64,000 bases of DNA, from positions 496,001 to 560,000 of the forward strand of contig NZ_JOCA01000002.1 in the NCBI RefSeq assembly GCF_000718785.1. The letters are read 5' to 3'. This DNA is from Streptomyces sp. NRRL WC-3626 (GTDB taxonomy: Bacteria; Actinomycetota; Actinomycetes; Streptomycetales; Streptomycetaceae). Shown here in pieces: positions 8,708-16,547 of this stretch. The translations under genes were made by a program, and so were the position numbers. The number at the start of each line of letters is the position of its first letter. The first letter of the stretch is position 1. Below the pieces are notes generated by a model. That model made no database searches. It worked only from the letters and a program-made list of their open reading frames with translations, and was not told the DNA's origin.

Positions 8708-9181
8708 TCACACAGGTCGGGCGGACGCGTCACCGCACCGTGAGGGGACCGGCCCGTCGATCAGCGTGTTCAGCAGGGCGCCCAGCTCCTCGCGCTGTGC
8801 CTCCCCCAGCGGGGCCAGGATTTCCTCGGCGGCCGAGCGACGCGCGGCGCGCAGCTCCCGCAGTGCCGCGCGTCCGTCGTCGGTCAGCTCGATCCGGATC
8901 ACCCGCCGATTGGCCGGATCCGGCACCCGCCGCACCTTGCCGTGCGCCTCGAGACCGTCGACCAGCGTGGTGACCGCCCGGGGAACCACCTCCAGCCGCT
9001 GGGCGAGATCGGCCATCCGCGGCGGCGAGCCGTAGTGCGCGAGGGTACGCAGCAGCCGCGACTGGGCAGGGGTGATGCCGAGTTCGCGCCGCTCCAGGTG
9101 GCGCTTCTGGATGCGGTGGACCCGGCGGGTCAGCCGAAGCAGCTGCTCGGCCAGCAGGCCGTCGGGATCGGGAGCGGTCAT
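8708..9181 (-). CDS. MarR-family transcriptional regulator
   Basis: This 157-residue protein has the MarR winged-helix pattern: an N-terminal dimerisation helix, the recognition region ITPAQSRLLRTLAHYG then MADLAQRLEVVPRAVTTLVDGLE, and a wing with NRRVIRIELTDDGR. It lies between two ABC-exporter units, divergent from one (9276) and upstream of the other on the same strand (8546). It therefore probably represses drug or metabolite export and its own gene. A 23-bp dyad in the divergent region is a candidate operator. The ligand is unknown. The start ATG at 9181 leaves a 94-base divergent promoter region. Confidence 0.92.
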   Translation of the reverse strand: MTAPDPDGLLAEQLLRLTRRVHRIQKRHLERRELGITPAQSRLLRTLAHYGSPPRMADLAQRLEVVPRAVTTLVDGLEAHGKVRRVPDPANRRVIRIELTDDGRAALRELRAARRSAAEEILAPLGEAQREELGALLNTLIDGPVPSRCGDASARPV

Positions 9182-9206
9182 ACGGGAACAATATCAGGAT
9201 GACGTT

Positions 9207-9229
9207 CATTGTGAGTATAGGTAACAATG
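9207..9229. promoter_or_regulatory. Candidate MarR operator in the divergent promoter region
   Basis: A dyad CATTGT (9207-9212) / ACAATG (9224-9229) with an 11-base AT-rich centre lies between the MarR start and the ABC gene start. The AT-richness stands out from the surrounding DNA, and the size fits MarR-family operators. Assignment to this MarR is inference from position. Confidence 0.5.
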
Positions 9230-9275
9230 AGCCAGGCTCCGCTCGCCCCCGGGCGCCCGTCCTCCGAAGGAGACC

Positions 9276-11078
9276 ATGCACCCCGATCACGAACCCGCCT
9301 GGACCCCGCCTGCCGGCACCGAGGAACAGCCCCGGCAGGTGCGGCGCATCCTGAGGCTCTTCCACCCCTACCGCGGCCGCCTCGCGGTCGTCGGCCTCCT
9401 CGTCGGCGCCGCGTCACTGGTCTCGGTCGCCACCCCGTTCCTGCTGAAGGCGATCCTCGACGTCGCCATCCCCGAGGGCCGCACCGGGCTGCTCAGCCTG
9501 CTCGCCCTCGGCATGATCCTCAGCGCCGTCCTCACCAGCGTCTTCGGCGTGCTGCAGACGCTGATCTCGACGACCGTCGGCCAGCGGGTCATGCACGACC
9601 TGCGCACCGCCGTCTACGGCCGGCTCCAGCGCATGTCGCTCGCCTTCTTCACCCGCACCCGCACCGGCGAGGTCCAGTCCCGCATCGCCAACGACATCGG
9701 CGGCATGCAGGCCACGGTCACCTCCACGGCGACCTCCCTGGTCTCCAACCTCACCAGCGTGGTCGCCACCGTCGTCGCGATGCTCGCGCTCGACTGGCGG
9801 CTGACCGTCGTCTCGCTGGTCCTGCTCCCGGTGTTCGTCTGGATCAGCCGCCGCGTCGGCAACGAACGCAAGCGGATCACCACCCAGCGCCAGAAGCAGA
9901 TGGCCGCGATGGCCGCCACGGTCACCGAGTCGCTCTCGGTCAGCGGCATCCTGCTCGGCCGCACCATGGGCCGCTCCGACTCCCTGACCGGCGCCTTCTC
10001 GGACGAGTCCGAGCGCCTGGTCGACCTCGAGGTGCGGTCGAACATGGCCGGCCGCTGGCGCATGGCCGTCATCACGATCGTCATGGCCGCCATGCCCGCG
10101 ATCATCTACTGGACGGCCGGCATCACCCTGCGGGCGGGCGGGCCGGAGGTCTCCATCGGCACCATCGTCGCCTTCGTCTCGCTCCAGCAGGGCCTGTTCC
10201 GCCCGGCCGTGAGCCTGCTGTCCACCGGCGTCCAGATCCAGACCTCGCTCGCGCTCTTCCAGCGCATCTTCGAGTACCTCGACCTCCCGATCGACATCAC
10301 CGAGCGCCCGGACCCGGTCCGCCTCGACCGGATCAAGGGCGAGGTCCGCTTCGAGGACGTCACCTTCGGCTACGACGGCAAGGGCGGTCCCGTCCTCGAC
10401 GGCATCGGCATCACCGTCCCGCCGGGCGGCAGTCTCGCCGTGGTCGGGCCGACCGGCGCCGGCAAGTCCACGCTCGGCCACCTCGTGCCCCGGCTCTACG
10501 ACGTGACGGACGGCCGGGTCACCCTCGACGGCGTCGACGTCCGCGACCTCGACTTCGACACGCTGGCCCGCGCGGTGGGCGTCGTCTCCCAGGAGACGTA
10601 CCTCTTCCACGCCTCGGTCGCGGACAACCTGCGCTTCGCCAAGCCCGACGCCACGGACGAGGAACTGCGCGCGGCGGCGCGGGCCGCCCAGATCCACGAC
10701 CACATCGCCGCCCTGCCCGACGGATACGACACGGTGGTCGGAGAGCGTGGTCACCGCTTCTCCGGTGGTGAGAAGCAGCGCCTCGCGATCGCGCGGACCA
10801 TCCTGCGCGACCCGCCGGTCCTGGTGCTCGACGAGGCCACCAGCGCCCTGGACACCCGTACCGAGGCGGCCGTCCAGCGGGCCATCGACGCCCTGTCGGC
10901 CGACCGCACCACGATCACCATCGCCCACCGCCTGTCCACCGTCCGGGGCGCCGACCAGATCGTGGTCCTCGACGCCGGCCGGGCCGTGGAACGCGGCACG
11001 CACGACGAACTGCTGGAGCGCGGCGGGCGCTACGCCGCCCTGGTGCGCCGTGACGCCCAACTCGAGCCGACAAAATGA
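9276..11078 (+). CDS. ABC exporter, homodimeric type (membrane plus ATPase domains)
   Basis: This 600-residue exporter has a six-helix membrane domain (about 35-320) and an ATPase domain with a full motif set: Walker A GPTGAGKST at 391-399, signature FSGGE near 494, Walker B LVLDEATSALD near 515, and an IAHRLST H-loop near 549. Unlike the neighbouring pair, every catalytic element is intact, so it can work as a homodimer with two active sites. The ATG at 9276 has GAAGGAG just upstream. It diverges from the MarR gene and is the most likely direct target. Multidrug or lipid export is typical of the family; the real substrate is not shown. Confidence 0.92.
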   Translation: MHPDHEPAWTPPAGTEEQPRQVRRILRLFHPYRGRLAVVGLLVGAASLVSVATPFLLKAILDVAIPEGRTGLLSLLALGMILSAVLTSVFGVLQTLISTTVGQRVMHDLRTAVYGRLQRMSLAFFTRTRTGEVQSRIANDIGGMQATVTSTATSLVSNLTSVVATVVAMLALDWRLTVVSLVLLPVFVWISRRVGNERKRITTQRQKQMAAMAATVTESLSVSGILLGRTMGRSDSLTGAFSDESERLVDLEVRSNMAGRWRMAVITIVMAAMPAIIYWTAGITLRAGGPEVSIGTIVAFVSLQQGLFRPAVSLLSTGVQIQTSLALFQRIFEYLDLPIDITERPDPVRLDRIKGEVRFEDVTFGYDGKGGPVLDGIGITVPPGGSLAVVGPTGAGKSTLGHLVPRLYDVTDGRVTLDGVDVRDLDFDTLARAVGVVSQETYLFHASVADNLRFAKPDATDEELRAAARAAQIHDHIAALPDGYDTVVGERGHRFSGGEKQRLAIARTILRDPPVLVLDEATSALDTRTEAAVQRAIDALSADRTTITIAHRLSTVRGADQIVVLDAGRAVERGTHDELLERGGRYAALVRRDAQLEPTK

Positions 11079-11121
11079 AGATATGCCGGGTTTGTGGCGG
11101 TATGCGGGTTACCGTGCCCGC

Positions 11122-11967
11122 ATGCAGACGAACACTCCGTCACGGAACACGATCCGGCTGACGCGCCGGGGCCGTCTCGCCCTCGCGACGCTCGGGGCCC
11201 TCGTGGCCGGCACCGCCGTGGCGGTGCCGCTGCTGATCCTGGGCGGCGACGCCGAGTCCCGCCCCACGGCCCTGGTGGTCCCGCAGGGCTGGCGGGCGAG
11301 TCAGGTGTACGCCGCCGTCGACAAGGTCCTCGAGCTGCCGGCCGGCACCACGAAGAAGTCCCTCGCCAAGGCTGACCTGAAGCTGCCCGACGAGGCCGAG
11401 GGCAATCCGGAGGGCTACCTCTTCCCGGCGACCTATCCGCTGAAGGAGAATCCGACCCCGCAAGAGCTGCTCTCCCGCATGGTCGACACCGCCGGCAAGA
11501 AGTTCAACGGCGCGCCGATCGCCGCGGGCGCCCAGCGCAACGCCATGAACGTCTACCAGGCGGTCACCGTCGCCAGCCTCGTCCAGGCGGAGACGGCCGA
11601 CCGGGCGGACATGGGCAAGGTGGCCCGGGTGATCTTCAACCGGCTGGAGCGCGGCATGCCGCTCCAGATGGACTCCACTGTCCGCTACGCCCTCGGCCGT
11701 ACGACGCCGGGGACCACGGCCGCCGACCTCGAGGCCGACGGCCCCTACAACTCCTACCAGCGCATGGGGCTGCCCCCGACCCCGATCGGCAACCCGGGCG
11801 AGGAGGCGGTGCGCGCCGCGATCAGCCCGACGCCGGGCGACTGGCTCTACTTCGTCACCGTCAAGCCGGGGGACACCCGCTTCACGGCCGACTACGCGCA
11901 ACACCAGCGCGACGTCGCCGAGTCCGAGGCACTCCGGAAGAGGACGAGCGGACCGCCGAAGGAATAG
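11122..11967 (+). CDS. mltG: MltG-like endolytic transglycosylase, membrane-anchored
   Basis: This 281-residue protein has one N-terminal membrane helix (about 17-38) and an extracytoplasmic YceG/MltG domain. Family motifs are EGYLFPATYPL, then SLVQAETAD with the likely catalytic Glu at 157, VIFNRLERGMPLQMDSTVRYALG, and GLPPTPIGNPG near the end. MltG cleaves nascent glycan strands within the chain and terminates peptidoglycan polymerisation. The start is uncertain: ATG 11122 gives a short basic N terminus, and ATG 11083, 4 bases after the ABC stop, would add 13 residues and allow coupling. It is distinct from the long MltG usually found in the mltG-aroE region of actinobacteria. Confidence 0.85.
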   Translation: MQTNTPSRNTIRLTRRGRLALATLGALVAGTAVAVPLLILGGDAESRPTALVVPQGWRASQVYAAVDKVLELPAGTTKKSLAKADLKLPDEAEGNPEGYLFPATYPLKENPTPQELLSRMVDTAGKKFNGAPIAAGAQRNAMNVYQAVTVASLVQAETADRADMGKVARVIFNRLERGMPLQMDSTVRYALGRTTPGTTAADLEADGPYNSYQRMGLPPTPIGNPGEEAVRAAISPTPGDWLYFVTVKPGDTRFTADYAQHQRDVAESEALRKRTSGPPKE

Positions 11968-11982
11968 ACGGCGGGCCCACCG

Positions 11983-13059
11983 TCACGCCGCGACCGGTTC
12001 CTCCGCCAGCAGCCGCCTGATGTCCCGCACCGCCGCGCGCCCGGCCCGGTTGGCGCCGATGGTGCTCGCCGAGGGGCCGTAGCCGACCAGATGGATCCGC
12101 GGATCGGCGACCGCCCGCGTCCCCTCGACCCGGATCCCGCCGCCCGGCTCCCGCAGCCGCAGTGGCGCGAGGTGCTCGACGGACGGCCGGAAGCCGGTCG
12201 CCCACAGGATCACGTCGGCCGCCACCCGCCGTCCGTCCGCCCACTCGACACCGTCGGGCGTGATCCGGTCGAACATCGGCCGCCGGTCGAGCACCCCGTC
12301 CTCGAGCCCCTGCCGGATCGCGTCGTTCAACGGCAGTCCCGTCACGGAGACGACGCTGCGCGGCGGCAATCCCTGCCGTACCCGCTCCTCCACGAGCGCC
12401 ACGGCCGCCCGCCCCGCCTCCTCGTCGAAGGGGCCCTCCCGGAAGACCGGCGGCCGCCGGGTCACCCAGGTGGTGGCCGCCGCGTACGGCGCGATCTCCA
12501 GCAGATGCTGGGTGCCCGACGCGCCACCGCCCACCACGATCACCCGCTGCCCGGCGAACGCCTCCGGCCCCGGATACCGCGAGGTGTGCAGCTGGCGCCC
12601 CCTGAAGGTCTCCTGGCCCGGATAGCGCGGCCAGAACGGCCGGTCCCAGGTACCGGTGGCGTTGATCAGCGCCCGCGTCGACCAGTCACCCTCCGAGGTC
12701 TCCACCAGCAGTCGCCCGCCGGATCCCTCGCGCACCGCCCGCACGTCGACCGGACGCCGCACCCGCAGGCCGAACGTCCGCTCGTAACGGTCGAAGTACT
12801 CGCCGATCACCTCGGAGGAAGCCCGCGCCGGATCGGCGTCACGCAGCTCCATGCCGGGCAGTGCGTGCATCCCGTGCACCTTGCCGTACGTCAGCGAGGG
12901 CCACCGGAACTGCCAGGCGCCGCCGGGGGCGGGGGAGTGGTCCAGCACCACGAAGTCACGGTCCGGCTCGAACCCGGCGCGCCGCAGGTGATAGGCGCTC
13001 GACAGTCCGGCCTGACCGGCGCCTACGACGACCACCTCGACCTCGCGTATGTCGTTCAC
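11983..13059 (-). CDS. Flavin-containing NAD(P)-dependent monooxygenase (CzcO/YlmS-like)
   Basis: This 358-residue flavoprotein has the FAD Rossmann motif GAGQAG at 13-18, a second nucleotide-binding motif GGGASG near 175 for NADPH, and ATGFRPS near the C-terminal third, the pattern of flavin-dependent monooxygenases and related putative flavoproteins involved in K+ transport. It probably hydroxylates or oxidises a small molecule, but the substrate is open. It converges with the MltG-like gene (15-base gap) and diverges from the YjbQ gene. No signal peptide is seen, so it is cytoplasmic. Confidence 0.85.
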   Translation of the reverse strand: MNDIREVEVVVVGAGQAGLSSAYHLRRAGFEPDRDFVVLDHSPAPGGAWQFRWPSLTYGKVHGMHALPGMELRDADPARASSEVIGEYFDRYERTFGLRVRRPVDVRAVREGSGGRLLVETSEGDWSTRALINATGTWDRPFWPRYPGQETFRGRQLHTSRYPGPEAFAGQRVIVVGGGASGTQHLLEIAPYAAATTWVTRRPPVFREGPFDEEAGRAAVALVEERVRQGLPPRSVVSVTGLPLNDAIRQGLEDGVLDRRPMFDRITPDGVEWADGRRVAADVILWATGFRPSVEHLAPLRLREPGGGIRVEGTRAVADPRIHLVGYGPSASTIGANRAGRAAVRDIRRLLAEEPVAA

Positions 13060-13142
13060 GTTTCTACCAACCAGGCGGAGGCCGTGGATCTTCCCGACCG
13101 CGTTCCCCCGGGAAGCCGGACGCGTGGGCCAGGATGGGGGAC

Positions 13143-13571
13143 ATGTCCGATGCCTTCACCACCCGAGTCCTGAACCTCGCCACCGGCTCCGCGGAGCGGG
13201 TCGTCGACATCACCGGCGACTGCGCGTCCTTCCTGCGGGAGGCGGCGGCCGGCCGCGACGGCCTGCTGAACGTCTTCGTGCCGCACGCCACGGCCGGCAT
13301 CGCCGTCATCGAGACCGGCGCCGGCAGCGACGACGACCTCCTGTCCGCGCTGCACACCCTGCTGCCCGCCGACGACCGCTGGCAGCACCGCCACGGCAGC
13401 CCCGGCCACGGCCGCGACCACGTCCTGCCCGCCTTCGTCCCGCCCCACGCCACCCTCCCGGTACTGGCAGGGCGCCTGGAACTGGGCACCTGGCAGTCGG
13501 TGTGCCTGGTCGACACGAACCGCGACAACCCCGAGCGGAAGGTACGCCTCTCCTTCCTCGGGGGCTCCTGA
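13143..13571 (+). CDS. YjbQ family (UPF0047) protein
   Basis: This 142-residue protein matches the YjbQ/UPF0047 family: FVPHATAGIAVIE with its conserved His, HRHGSPGHGRDHVLP in the middle, and GTWQSVCLVDTN near the end. YjbQ proteins form trimers with a His-lined site, and some have thiamine-phosphate synthase side activity; the true role is unsettled. The start ATG at 13143 follows a purine-rich GGGGGA; an ATG at 13134 would add three residues. It converges with the UspA gene across 4 bases. No operon partner suggests a pathway. Confidence 0.88.
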   Translation: MSDAFTTRVLNLATGSAERVVDITGDCASFLREAAAGRDGLLNVFVPHATAGIAVIETGAGSDDDLLSALHTLLPADDRWQHRHGSPGHGRDHVLPAFVPPHATLPVLAGRLELGTWQSVCLVDTNRDNPERKVRLSFLGGS

Positions 13572-13575
13572 CCGT

Positions 13576-14406
13576 CTACGCGCGGACCACGGTGACCGGG
13601 CAGTCCGCGTGGTACAGCAGGGCCTGACTGACCGAACCGAGCAGCATCCCCGCGAAGCCGCCGTGGCCGCGGGCCCCGGCCACCACCAGTTGGGCCTCCC
13701 GGCTCGCGTCGAGCAGCGTGTGCCGTACCCGCGCCCGCTCCAGGCGCAGCTCCACGGCGACCTCGGGGCGGGCCTCCCGCCACGGGGCGACCGCCTCCTC
13801 CAGCCGCCGCTGATGCCGCCGGCGGAGCTGGTCGATGTCCACCACCACGTTCAACGGGTCGGCCGGACCCTCGTACGGCGTCGGCTCGTTCCATGTGTTC
13901 CACACATGCAGTGCGACCAGCGGGGCCCCGCGCAGCGCCGCCTCGTCGAACGCGAACCGCGCCGCCGCGGCCCCGGCCGGTGAGCCGTCCACCGCCAGCA
14001 GCACGGGTCCTTCGGGATCGGCACGGCCGCGTACCACCATCAGGGGACCGTCTCCGTGCGCCGCCAGCTGGACGACCGTCGAGCCCAGCAGCAGATCCGC
14101 GAACCCGCCACGGCCCCGCCCGCCGACCACCGTCAGCACCGCGTGCCGCGACTCGCTCCGCAGCACCGTGAGTGTGTCGCCGGACGCCACGGTCCGCGCG
14201 ATCTCCAGCTCCGGCGCCCGGTCGTGGGCGCGCCGCTCGGCCCCGGCCAGCACCCCGTGGATCATCGGGTCCAGGTCGGCCGGGCGGCTGAACGCGTGCA
14301 CGATCCGCAGCCGCGCGCCCCGCAGCCGCGCCTCGTCGGCCGCGACATCGACCGCGGCCAGACTGGACGGCGACCCGTCCACTCCGGCGATCACCGTGTC
14401 ATTCAC
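13576..14406 (-). CDS. Universal stress protein, two tandem UspA domains
   Basis: This 276-residue protein has two UspA domains (about 1-138 and 140-276). Each ends in the ATP-binding pattern G-2x-G-9x-G-S: GRGRGGFADLLLGST in the first, GARGHGGFAGMLLGS in the second, so both halves probably bind ATP. Each half also starts with a VDGSP motif. Tandem UspA proteins act in stress, dormancy or hypoxia responses in actinobacteria. The GTG start at 14406 has GGGAGCGAG upstream. It diverges from the cation-antiporter operon, and a link to ion or pH stress is plausible but unproven. Confidence 0.92.
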   Translation of the reverse strand: MNDTVIAGVDGSPSSLAAVDVAADEARLRGARLRIVHAFSRPADLDPMIHGVLAGAERRAHDRAPELEIARTVASGDTLTVLRSESRHAVLTVVGGRGRGGFADLLLGSTVVQLAAHGDGPLMVVRGRADPEGPVLLAVDGSPAGAAAARFAFDEAALRGAPLVALHVWNTWNEPTPYEGPADPLNVVVDIDQLRRRHQRRLEEAVAPWREARPEVAVELRLERARVRHTLLDASREAQLVVAGARGHGGFAGMLLGSVSQALLYHADCPVTVVRA

Positions 14407-14621
14407 CACTCGCTCCCGTCCCCGGCCGTGGCGGCACTTCCGGGTACCCGCCCGGCGCGAGACGTACACAGCGCTGTGACCTGCGGCGATACAGATCCCC
14501 GCACATCCTCGGCGGCTGCCGGGGACCGTGTCCATCCGTGACAACACCCATGTTCCGGCCACATGTCGGGATGGCACCATGGGCGCCATGGGGGTGGATC
14601 ACCCGTGCCGTCCGACGGCCG

Positions 14622-14633
14622 GGGAGCGCTCCC
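14622..14633. promoter_or_regulatory. CebR-like GGGAGCGCTCCC palindrome
   Basis: A perfect 12-bp palindrome sits about 42 bases before the antiporter-regulator start. It resembles the LacI-family CebR box (TGGGAGCGCTCCCA). Its position upstream of an ion antiporter is unexpected and it may be chance or another LacI-family site. Confidence 0.35.
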
Positions 14634-14674
14634 GTCACCAAGACAACGGAAGAAAACCGGGAAGGGGACGGGCT

Positions 14675-15160
14675 GTGCCTGCTCCACGGATGAGCGCCAC
14701 GCCGCTGCCGGGCATCGGCGTGAAATACGACCTCACCACGCGTGAGCACGAGCACCTGTCCGTGATCGCGCACCGCGACGGTGCCCGCACGGTCAACGTC
14801 TACCGCTCCGACGACCCGGACGCCTGCGCCCGCTCCATGCGCCTGACCGTCGCCGAGTCGGCCGCGCTGATCGACGCGCTCATGCCCGCACACCACAGCC
14901 CCAACCTGCTGCACACCACCGACCTGGGGCTGGTCGCCGAGCGCATCGAACTCTCCTCCGTCTCCCACTGGAACGGACGGCTGCTGGGCGACACCCGGAT
15001 GCGCACCGACACCGGCGCCTCGATCGTCGCCGTGCTGCGGCGCGCCGAGGCCATCCCGTCCCCCGCGCCGGACTTCCGGCTGGCCGGTGGCGACACCCTG
15101 ATCCTGATCGGCACCCGCGAGGGCATCGACGCCGCCGCCGAGATCCTCGGTCGGGAGTGA
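14675..15160 (+). CDS. Cation:proton antiporter regulatory subunit (TrkA-C domain, KhtT-like)
   Basis: This is a soluble protein of about 161 residues. Its C-terminal half has the TrkA-C (RCK C-lobe) pattern, with LLGDTRMRTDTGASIVAVLRR followed by a strand-rich DTLILIGTREG end. TrkA-C lobes bind nucleotides or small ligands and gate transporters. It ends 4 bases before the antiporter gene, matching KhtTU/AmhMT pairs in which the small subunit controls K+/H+ exchange. I place the start at GTG 14675 because GGAAGGGG lies upstream at good spacing; ATG 14690 is an alternative giving 156 residues. Confidence 0.85.
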   Translation: MPAPRMSATPLPGIGVKYDLTTREHEHLSVIAHRDGARTVNVYRSDDPDACARSMRLTVAESAALIDALMPAHHSPNLLHTTDLGLVAERIELSSVSHWNGRLLGDTRMRTDTGASIVAVLRRAEAIPSPAPDFRLAGGDTLILIGTREGIDAAAEILGRE

Positions 15161-15164
15161 TCGC

Positions 15165-16412
15165 GTGCATTCTTCCGCAGTCTTCCTGATCGAATTCGGC
15201 GCCATCATCCTCGGACTCGGCCTCCTCGGACGCCTCGCCGGACGCCTCCAGTTCTCCCCGATCCCCCTCTACCTGCTGGCCGGCCTCGCCTTCGGCGAAG
15301 GCGGGCTGCTGCCGCTCGGCGCGAGCGAGGAGTTCGTCGCGATCGGCGCCGAGATCGGCGTCATCCTGCTGCTGCTCATGCTCGGCCTGGAGTACACGGC
15401 CAGCGACCTCGTCTCCAACCTCAAGACCCAGTACCCGGCCGGCCTCGTCGACATGGCGCTCAACGCCCTGCCCGGCGCCGCCCTGGCCCTGCTGCTCGGC
15501 TGGGGCCCGGTCGCCGCCGTCGTCCTGGCCGGCGTCACCTGGATCTCCTCGTCCGGCGTCATCGCGAAGGTCCTCGGCGACCTCGGACGGCTCGGCAACC
15601 GCGAGACCCCGGTCATCCTCAGCATCCTGGTGCTCGAGGACCTCGCCATGGCGGTCTATCTGCCGATCATCACCGCCCTGCTGGCCGGCGTCAGCCTCGC
15701 CGCGGGCAGTGTCACGCTGGCCATCGCGCTCGGCGTCGCCGGACTCGTGCTCTTCGTCGCCGTCCGCTACGGGCGGGTCATCTCCCGCTTCGTCTCCAGC
15801 GACGACCCGGAGAAGCTGCTCCTCGTGGTGCTGGGCCTGACCCTGCTCGTGGCGGGAATCGCCCAGCAGCTGCAGGTCTCGGCGGCCGTGGGCGCGTTCC
15901 TCGTCGGCATCGCCCTGTCCGGCGAGGTCGCGGAGGGCGCGCACAACCTGCTCGCCCCGCTGCGGGACCTGTTCGCCGCCGTGTTCTTCGTCTTCTTCGG
16001 ACTGCACACCGACCCGCAGTCCATCCCCCCGGTGATCCTGCCGGCCCTCGCGCTCGCCGTCCTCACCGCGCTGACGAAGATCGCCACGGGCTACTGGGCC
16101 GCCCGCCGGGCCGGAATCTCGCCCAAGGGCCGCTGGCGCGCGGGCGGCACCCTGGTCGCCCGCGGCGAGTTCTCCATCGTCATCGCCGGCCTCGCGGTCA
16201 CCGCCGGCATCGAACCCGACCTCGGCCCGCTGGCCACGGCGTACGTCCTGGTCCTGGTCGTCCTGGGTCCGCTCACCGCCCGCTACACCGAGCCGATCGC
16301 ACTGCGCCTGACCGCCCGGCGCGCCGCGGCGGCCGACACCGTACCCGTACAGAGCACGCCGCCGGCCGCGGAGACGCTGGAACCGGTGGACGACACCCGC
16401 CCGGAACGCTGA
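15165..16412 (+). CDS. CPA2-family monovalent cation/proton antiporter (KhtU/KefB-like)
   Basis: This 415-residue protein is hydrophobic throughout, with about 12 transmembrane segments. It has the CPA2 signature: GLEYTASDL early, then SSSGVIAKVLGDLGR and ILVLEDLAMA with the conserved acidic pair. Such proteins exchange K+ or Na+ for H+ across the membrane. It lacks the cytoplasmic TrkA-N/C region of KefB; that role is supplied by the preceding TrkA-C protein, 4 bases upstream. The GTG start at 15165 fits the coupling. It probably protects against alkaline or potassium stress, as for characterised homologues. Confidence 0.9.
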   Translation: MHSSAVFLIEFGAIILGLGLLGRLAGRLQFSPIPLYLLAGLAFGEGGLLPLGASEEFVAIGAEIGVILLLLMLGLEYTASDLVSNLKTQYPAGLVDMALNALPGAALALLLGWGPVAAVVLAGVTWISSSGVIAKVLGDLGRLGNRETPVILSILVLEDLAMAVYLPIITALLAGVSLAAGSVTLAIALGVAGLVLFVAVRYGRVISRFVSSDDPEKLLLVVLGLTLLVAGIAQQLQVSAAVGAFLVGIALSGEVAEGAHNLLAPLRDLFAAVFFVFFGLHTDPQSIPPVILPALALAVLTALTKIATGYWAARRAGISPKGRWRAGGTLVARGEFSIVIAGLAVTAGIEPDLGPLATAYVLVLVVLGPLTARYTEPIALRLTARRAAAADTVPVQSTPPAAETLEPVDDTRPER

Positions 16413-16547
16413 CGGGCGCTCAGGGCGCCTGCGGCGGATCGTGGCGGAGAGGGCCCACGGGGTGGCGTCCGGATCAGGCCGTCTCCGGGCAGCGGCGCCC
16501 TGTTGCCGGCCGGCCCTCGCGACCCGGCGAGGTCCGAACGGCACCCC

